Shown: positions 7,236 through 9,910 of the stretch, piece after piece
How the letters are laid out: every line of letters starts with the position of its first letter
Position numbering within the stretch: the first letter of the stretch is position 1
Source of the DNA: an uncultured Candidatus Saccharibacteria bacterium
GTDB taxonomy: Bacteria > Patescibacteriota > Saccharimonadia > Saccharimonadales > UBA4665
Reading direction: 5' to 3'
NCBI GenBank assembly: GCA_937988795.1
Contig: CALKHY010000022.1
Location: 1-9,910, forward strand
DNA length: 9,910 bases
Translations under genes and position numbers: made by a program
The notes under the pieces: model-generated
The model's input: the letters and a program-made list of their open reading frames with translations, nothing else
Databases searched by the model: none
What the model was told of the DNA's origin: nothing

Positions 7236-7307
7236 ATGGATAGAGGATTGCCAATGCATGCTATTTTTGGTACAATTACAGAGGTTCTTAATATAAATTC
7301 GAGCTGA
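7236..7307 (+). CDS. possible 23-codon peptide upstream of the str operon
   Basis: ATG 7236 follows a clean AAGGAG (7221-7226) with 9-nt spacing. The frame runs 23 codons (MDRGLPMHAIFGTITEV...) to TGA 7305-7307. It overlaps the predicted str promoter, so it would need an earlier promoter. A TTGACA at 7206-7211 has no acceptable -10 at the right distance. It could be a real small protein, the 5' remnant of a lost gene, or chance. Confidence 0.2.
   Translation: MDRGLPMHAIFGTITEVLNINSS
7248..7276 (+). promoter_or_regulatory. promoter of the str operon (rpsL-rpsG-fusA)
   Basis: TTGCCA (7248-7253), a 17-nt spacer and TACAAT (7271-7276) with an extended -10 (TGG directly before it) match sigma70-type promoters at 10 of 12 hexamer positions. 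Transcription would start near 7283, giving a leader of about 127 nt before rpsL. Confidence 0.65.
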
Positions 7308-7409
7308 GTCGTGGGAGCTTAAGTGGCATCGCTCCTAAGTCGCCGACCTAGGCCAGCGGCGATGAGACTCTTGGCGGTAGATTTATCTCTCGTAGATAGA
7401 AAGGAAAGT
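7283..7409 (+). promoter_or_regulatory. structured leader of the str operon
   Basis: The predicted untranslated leader can form a hairpin TGGGAGC/GCTCCTA (7312-7318 with 7331-7337, one G-U), a hairpin TCGCCG/CGGCGA (7340-7345 with 7357-7362), and a short TATCT/AGATA hairpin just before the ribosome-binding site. In E. coli, S7 represses str translation through the rpsL-rpsG gap. Here that gap is only 3 nt, so a site in this leader is a reasonable alternative. No known leader motif was recognised. Confidence 0.35.
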
Positions 7410-7823
7410 ATGCCAACAATCAACCAATTGGTTCGCAAGCCGCGCCAGAAGGTGACGAGCAAGAGCAAATCGCCGGCATTGCAGCGCGTTGTGAACAACC
7501 TCAAAACCACCAACTACGAAAAGCCCGCACCTTTGAAGCGCGGTGTTTGTGTAAAGGTGACCACCAAGCCCCCGAAGAAGCCGAACTCGGCGCTTCGTAA
7601 GGTTGCCCGCGTGCGCCTGAGCAGCGGCTACGAAGTTTGGGCATACATCGGCGGCGAAGGCCACAACCTGCAGGAGCACGCTGTGGTGCTCGTCCGCGGC
7701 GGCCGTGTAAAGGACCTTCCGGGTGTGCGCTACCACATCGTCCGTGGCGCGCTTGACCTGCAGGGTGTTCAGAACCGCAAGAAGGCACGCTCCAAGTACG
7801 GTGCCAAGAAGGAGGGCAAGTAG
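7410..7823 (+). CDS. rpsL: ribosomal protein S12
   Basis: S12 (137 aa) sits at the decoding centre of the 30S subunit and affects accuracy. The conserved core is complete: [48 protein letters not shown] and RSKYG. K56 and K101 correspond to E. coli K43 and K88 (counting Met), the usual streptomycin-resistance sites, and both are wild type. D102 matches the residue that is methylthiolated in other bacteria. Relative to E. coli there is an insertion of about 13 residues between L24 and G45 (within [17 protein letters not shown]), which I associate with Saccharibacteria-type S12. The frame is open upstream to 7323, but ATG 7410 is chosen because it gives the family N-terminus [10 protein letters not shown] and follows AAGGA (7401-7405). 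It is the first gene of the str operon. Confidence 0.97.
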   Translation: MPTINQLVRKPRQKVTSKSKSPALQRVVNNLKTTNYEKPAPLKRGVCVKVTTKPPKKPNSALRKVARVRLSSGYEVWAYIGGEGHNLQEHAVVLVRGGRVKDLPGVRYHIVRGALDLQGVQNRKKARSKYGAKKEGK

Positions 7824-7826
7824 TCT

Positions 7827-8306
7827 ATGCCACGACACAAGACAAAAGCTCTGGTTCGCCAGGTTGCACCAGACCGCGTATACAACTCTGTTCACGTCGC
7901 CCGCGTGATTAACCGCGTGATGCGCAATGGTAAGAAGCAGCTTGCCGAACGCCTGGTCTACACCGGCATGCAGAAGGCTGCTGACAAGTTGAAGATTGAC
8001 AACCCGCTGGAAGTCTTCGAGCAGGCAATGAACAACATCAAGCCGAGCCTGGAGACCCGTTCCCGTCGCGTCGGTGGTGCGAACTACCAGATTCCATTTG
8101 AGGTGAAAGGCCAGCGCCAGCAGCACCTAACCACCATGTGGTTCGTGCAGGCTGCCCGCGCCCGCAAGGGTATGAGCATGGCTGACCGCATTGCGCTTGA
8201 ATTGGTGGACGCCTACAACAACACCGGCGCCGCTGTCAAGAAGAAGGAAGACACCCACAAGATGGCCGAAGCTAACCGCGCCTTTGCGCACTTCGCCCGG
8301 AGCTAG
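7827..8306 (+). CDS. rpsG: ribosomal protein S7
   Basis: S7 (159 aa, about the usual 156) nucleates assembly of the 30S head by binding the 3' domain of 16S rRNA and contacts the E-site tRNA. Recognisable blocks are the N-terminus MPRHKTKALVRQ, MRNGKKQLAE, the SRRVGGANYQIPFEV signature, and the C-terminal KKKEDTHKMAEANRAFAHF. Its ATG lies 3 nt after the rpsL stop. The ribosome-binding site AAGGAGG (7809-7815) is inside the rpsL C-terminal codons, implying translational coupling. Nothing is unusual in the sequence. Confidence 0.97.
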   Translation: MPRHKTKALVRQVAPDRVYNSVHVARVINRVMRNGKKQLAERLVYTGMQKAADKLKIDNPLEVFEQAMNNIKPSLETRSRRVGGANYQIPFEVKGQRQQHLTTMWFVQAARARKGMSMADRIALELVDAYNNTGAAVKKKEDTHKMAEANRAFAHFARS

Positions 8307-8309
8307 AAT

Positions 8310-8672
8310 ATGGCTTTTAAATTGCCACGATTGGAGAAGGGTACAACAATAGAGGCTAGTGGGTTGAGCTTGCCCTTGTCTTGGCAAAAATCGCCGGAAG
8401 ACGTGGCTCACACTGGCAGGGACCGCATAATCTTTGGCGCAAGCACTCTTCCTACTTCTGAGCCCTCTGTAGATGTATGGGTTAGTTGGTATCGACCGTC
8501 AAGAGAGGAGAACGCCCGCTTGGAAGTTGAGGCGACTGCTTTCAATAATTTTGAGGATCCGGAGAGAGAGGCATCTCTGCCGAATGGGAGCGCTAAGGTT
8601 AAGATGCAGTTCCCTGATATTTCTACCCTCCGCGTCCAGACGAAGAAGAAGCGTACAAAGAGGCGCTGTTAG
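8310..8672 (+). CDS. hypothetical protein inside the str operon, probably frameshifted
   Basis: This 120-aa product has no family I recognise. It starts 3 nt after rpsG with a modest CGGAG (8298-8302). No signal peptide or catalytic motif is visible. Residues about 50-105 have an alternating pattern suggesting beta strands (VDVWVSWYRP, LEVEATAF, AKVKMQF). The last residues turn abruptly basic (QTKKKRTKRRC) before TAG 8670-8672. The frame two bases on is open from 8618 to TAA 8735-8737 and encodes a more protein-like tail. A one-base deletion around 8618-8650 would therefore explain both the odd C-terminus and the 80-nt gap before fusA. Codon use (ATA, AGG, AGA, CGA) is less optimised than in the flanking core genes. 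Bacterial str operons normally have no gene here. Confidence 0.6.
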   Translation: MAFKLPRLEKGTTIEASGLSLPLSWQKSPEDVAHTGRDRIIFGASTLPTSEPSVDVWVSWYRPSREENARLEVEATAFNNFEDPEREASLPNGSAKVKMQFPDISTLRVQTKKKRTKRRC

Positions 8673-8737
8673 TTACTGCGCAATCAGCCTTAGCTGGTCT
8701 GGCAGTAATAATGAAGCTGCATCAGCAGAAACAATAA
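8618..8737 (+). pseudogene. probable displaced C-terminal part of the hypothetical str-operon gene
   Basis: In the frame shifted -1 from 8310-8672, codons from 8618 to TAA 8735-8737 read PDEEEAYKEALLVTAQ and then a hydrophobic run SALAGLAVIMKL. There is no start codon before its end, so it is not an independent gene. The stop overlaps the AAGGGAG of fusA, the tight spacing expected of the true end of an operon gene. No canonical slippery heptamer is visible, so I favour a mutation or sequencing/assembly error over programmed frameshifting. Confidence 0.5.
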
Positions 8738-8742
8738 GGGAG
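8736..8742 (+). promoter_or_regulatory. ribosome-binding site of fusA
   Basis: AAGGGAG lies 10 nt before ATG 8753 and overlaps the TAA that closes the displaced frame upstream. It supports ATG 8753 as the fusA start. Confidence 0.6.
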
Positions 8743-8752
8743 CAATTGAGCA

Positions 8753-9910
8753 ATGGGTAAATATTCGATTCAAGATTTACGAAACATTGGTATTATCGCG
8801 CATATTGATGCGGGTAAGACGACCACGACCGAGGGTATTCTGTACCGGACTGGTCTGAAGCACAAGATTGGTGCGGTGCACGAGGGTGAGACTACGACTG
8901 ACTGGATGGCTCAGGAACGTGAGCGCGGTATTACCATCGTGTCTGCTGCTGTTACCTGTTTCTGGAAGGGCAAGCAGATCAACATCATCGACACCCCGGG
9001 TCACATCGACTTTACCGTCGAGGTGGAGCGCTCTTTGCGCGTGCTGGACGGTGCCATCGTTGTCTTCGACGGCAAGATGGGCGTGGAATCCCAGTCCGAG
9101 ACCGTCTGGCGCCAGGCCGACAAATATGGTGTGCCTCGTATTTGTTTCATCAACAAGATCAACCAGACTGGTGGCGACTTCTACAAGTCGCTGGAGTCGA
9201 TCCACAACCGCCTCAGCAAGCACGCATTCCCGGTGCACCTGCCGATCGGGTTCGAGCAAAGCGTGTGTGGTGTTGTCGACCTGGTGACCATGAAGGCCTA
9301 CACCTACAAGGACTACACCGACAAGAATCTCATCGAGGGCGAAATCCCGGCCGACATGCTCGAAAAGGCCAAGCGCTACCGCAGCATGCTCATCGAAAAC
9401 GCTGTTGCCGAAGACGAAGAGCTGCTTGAGAAATTCTTTGAGGTTGGCGAAGAGGGTCTAACCGAAGAGGAAATCAAGCGCGCTATCCGTAAGGCTGTGC
9501 TGACTGGTAAGTTCTTCGCTGTAACCGGTGGTGACGGCCGCGGCGTGATCGTTGAGAAGCTGCTTGACATGGTTGTTGACTACCTGCCGGCGCCGAACGA
9601 CCGCAGCACCAACTGGGGCACGCACCCGAAGACCGGCGAGGAGATCGAGCGCAAGCACGACGAGAAAGAGCCGTTTGCTGCATTGGCATTCAAGATTACT
9701 GCTGACCCATTCGTAGGTAAGCTGGCATACTTCCGCGTGTACTCTGGTAAGATCACTGCTGGTTCGTACATCTTAAACAGCTCGACCGGTGAAAAGGAGC
9801 GCGTTGGCCGTATCGTCCGCCTGCACGCCGACAAGCGCGAGGACGTGACCGAGGTGACTGCCGGTGACATTGCTGCAATCGTTGGCCTGAAGGGCACGAC
9901 TACCGGTAAC
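8753..9910 (+). CDS. fusA: translation elongation factor G, N-terminal part (3' partial)
   Basis: EF-G is the GTPase that drives translocation on the ribosome. The window holds 386 of about 700 codons, covering the GTPase domain, its G' insertion and most of domain II. The P-loop AHIDAGKTT (16-24), switch I DWMAQERERGITI with T61, and DTPGH (80-84, catalytic His) are intact. Two base-recognition motifs are not. G4 reads N134-K-I-N137 instead of NKxD, and G5 reads G259-G-D261 where most EF-Gs have GSA, with no length change in my manual alignment to E. coli. Domain II blocks (AFKITADPFVGKL, RVYSG, AGDIAAIVGL) are normal. Since it is the str-operon copy and otherwise well conserved, it is likely the working EF-G, not a paralogue, though I cannot exclude a second copy elsewhere. 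It is probably transcribed from the promoter at 7248-7276. Confidence 0.96.
   Translation, partial: MGKYSIQDLRNIGIIAHIDAGKTTTTEGILYRTGLKHKIGAVHEGETTTDWMAQERERGITIVSAAVTCFWKGKQINIIDTPGHIDFTVEVERSLRVLDGAIVVFDGKMGVESQSETVWRQADKYGVPRICFINKINQTGGDFYKSLESIHNRLSKHAFPVHLPIGFEQSVCGVVDLVTMKAYTYKDYTDKNLIEGEIPADMLEKAKRYRSMLIENAVAEDEELLEKFFEVGEEGLTEEEIKRAIRKAVLTGKFFAVTGGDGRGVIVEKLLDMVVDYLPAPNDRSTNWGTHPKTGEEIERKHDEKEPFAALAFKITADPFVGKLAYFRVYSGKITAGSYILNSSTGEKERVGRIVRLHADKREDVTEVTAGDIAAIVGLKGTTTGN

Noticed and set aside
7323..7409. Earlier in-frame starts for rpsL (ATG 7323 or 7362)
   Set aside because: They would add residues with no counterpart in the family. ATG 7410 has the AAGGA site and gives the universal [11 protein letters not shown]-terminus.
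8618..8672. Programmed -1 frameshifting in the str-operon hypothetical gene
   Set aside because: No X-XXY-YYZ slippery heptamer or obvious downstream stem is visible in the overlap, so a plain one-base deletion or sequence error is the simpler explanation.
8473..8760. 95-codon plus-strand ORF overlapping the fusA start
   Set aside because: Its product is an Arg/Leu-rich string typical of an off-frame reading, and it overlaps fusA. The other shifted frame (8618-8737) is the protein-like one.

Overview
The window is a housekeeping region from a bacterium that I read as a member of the Candidate Phyla Radiation (Patescibacteria), most likely Candidatus Saccharibacteria (TM7). That placement is by recognition, not by search. 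It rests on four traits: an S12 protein with an insertion of about 13 residues before the RGVC motif, an RNA polymerase beta' lacking the cysteines of both zinc sites, an aberrant trigger loop, and an EF-G with non-standard guanine-recognition motifs. The genetic code looks standard. The core genes have strongly biased codon use (AAG, CGC, GGT, CTG), as expected of highly expressed genes.

Layout. Positions 1-2240 hold the 3' two-thirds of rpoB, followed by a 57-nt gap and complete rpoC (2298-6110). A strong, apparently bidirectional terminator closes this operon at 6130-6164. Just beyond it, on the minus strand, is a promoter matching the sigma70 consensus at every position (TTGACA, 18-nt spacer, TGGTATAAT). 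It fires back into the terminator and frames a possible small RNA of about 80 nt. From about 6291 to 6738 there is no credible gene. Instead there is a dense series of distinct inverted repeats that looks like a composite repeat element. Positions 6770-7162 (minus strand) encode a small membrane-anchored zinc-ribbon protein of unknown function.

The str operon follows on the plus strand. It has an extended -10 promoter at 7248-7276, a structured leader of about 127 nt, rpsL (7410-7823), rpsG (7827-8306), a hypothetical gene (8310-8672) that is not part of the usual str operon and probably carries a frameshift, and the first 386 codons of fusA (8753 to the window edge). The genes are tightly packed, with gaps of 3 and 3 nt, then 80 nt before fusA. 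The 80 nt shrink to 15 if the hypothetical gene originally ended at 8737.

Functionally the window joins transcription (beta and beta' of RNA polymerase) with translation (S12, S7, EF-G). The points most worth attention are: the apparently zinc-free beta' with altered trigger loop, F-loop and bridge-helix positions; EF-G with NKIN in place of NKxD and GGD in place of GSA; the convergent consensus promoter plus bidirectional terminator; the hairpin-rich intergenic element; and the frameshifted unknown gene inside the str operon.
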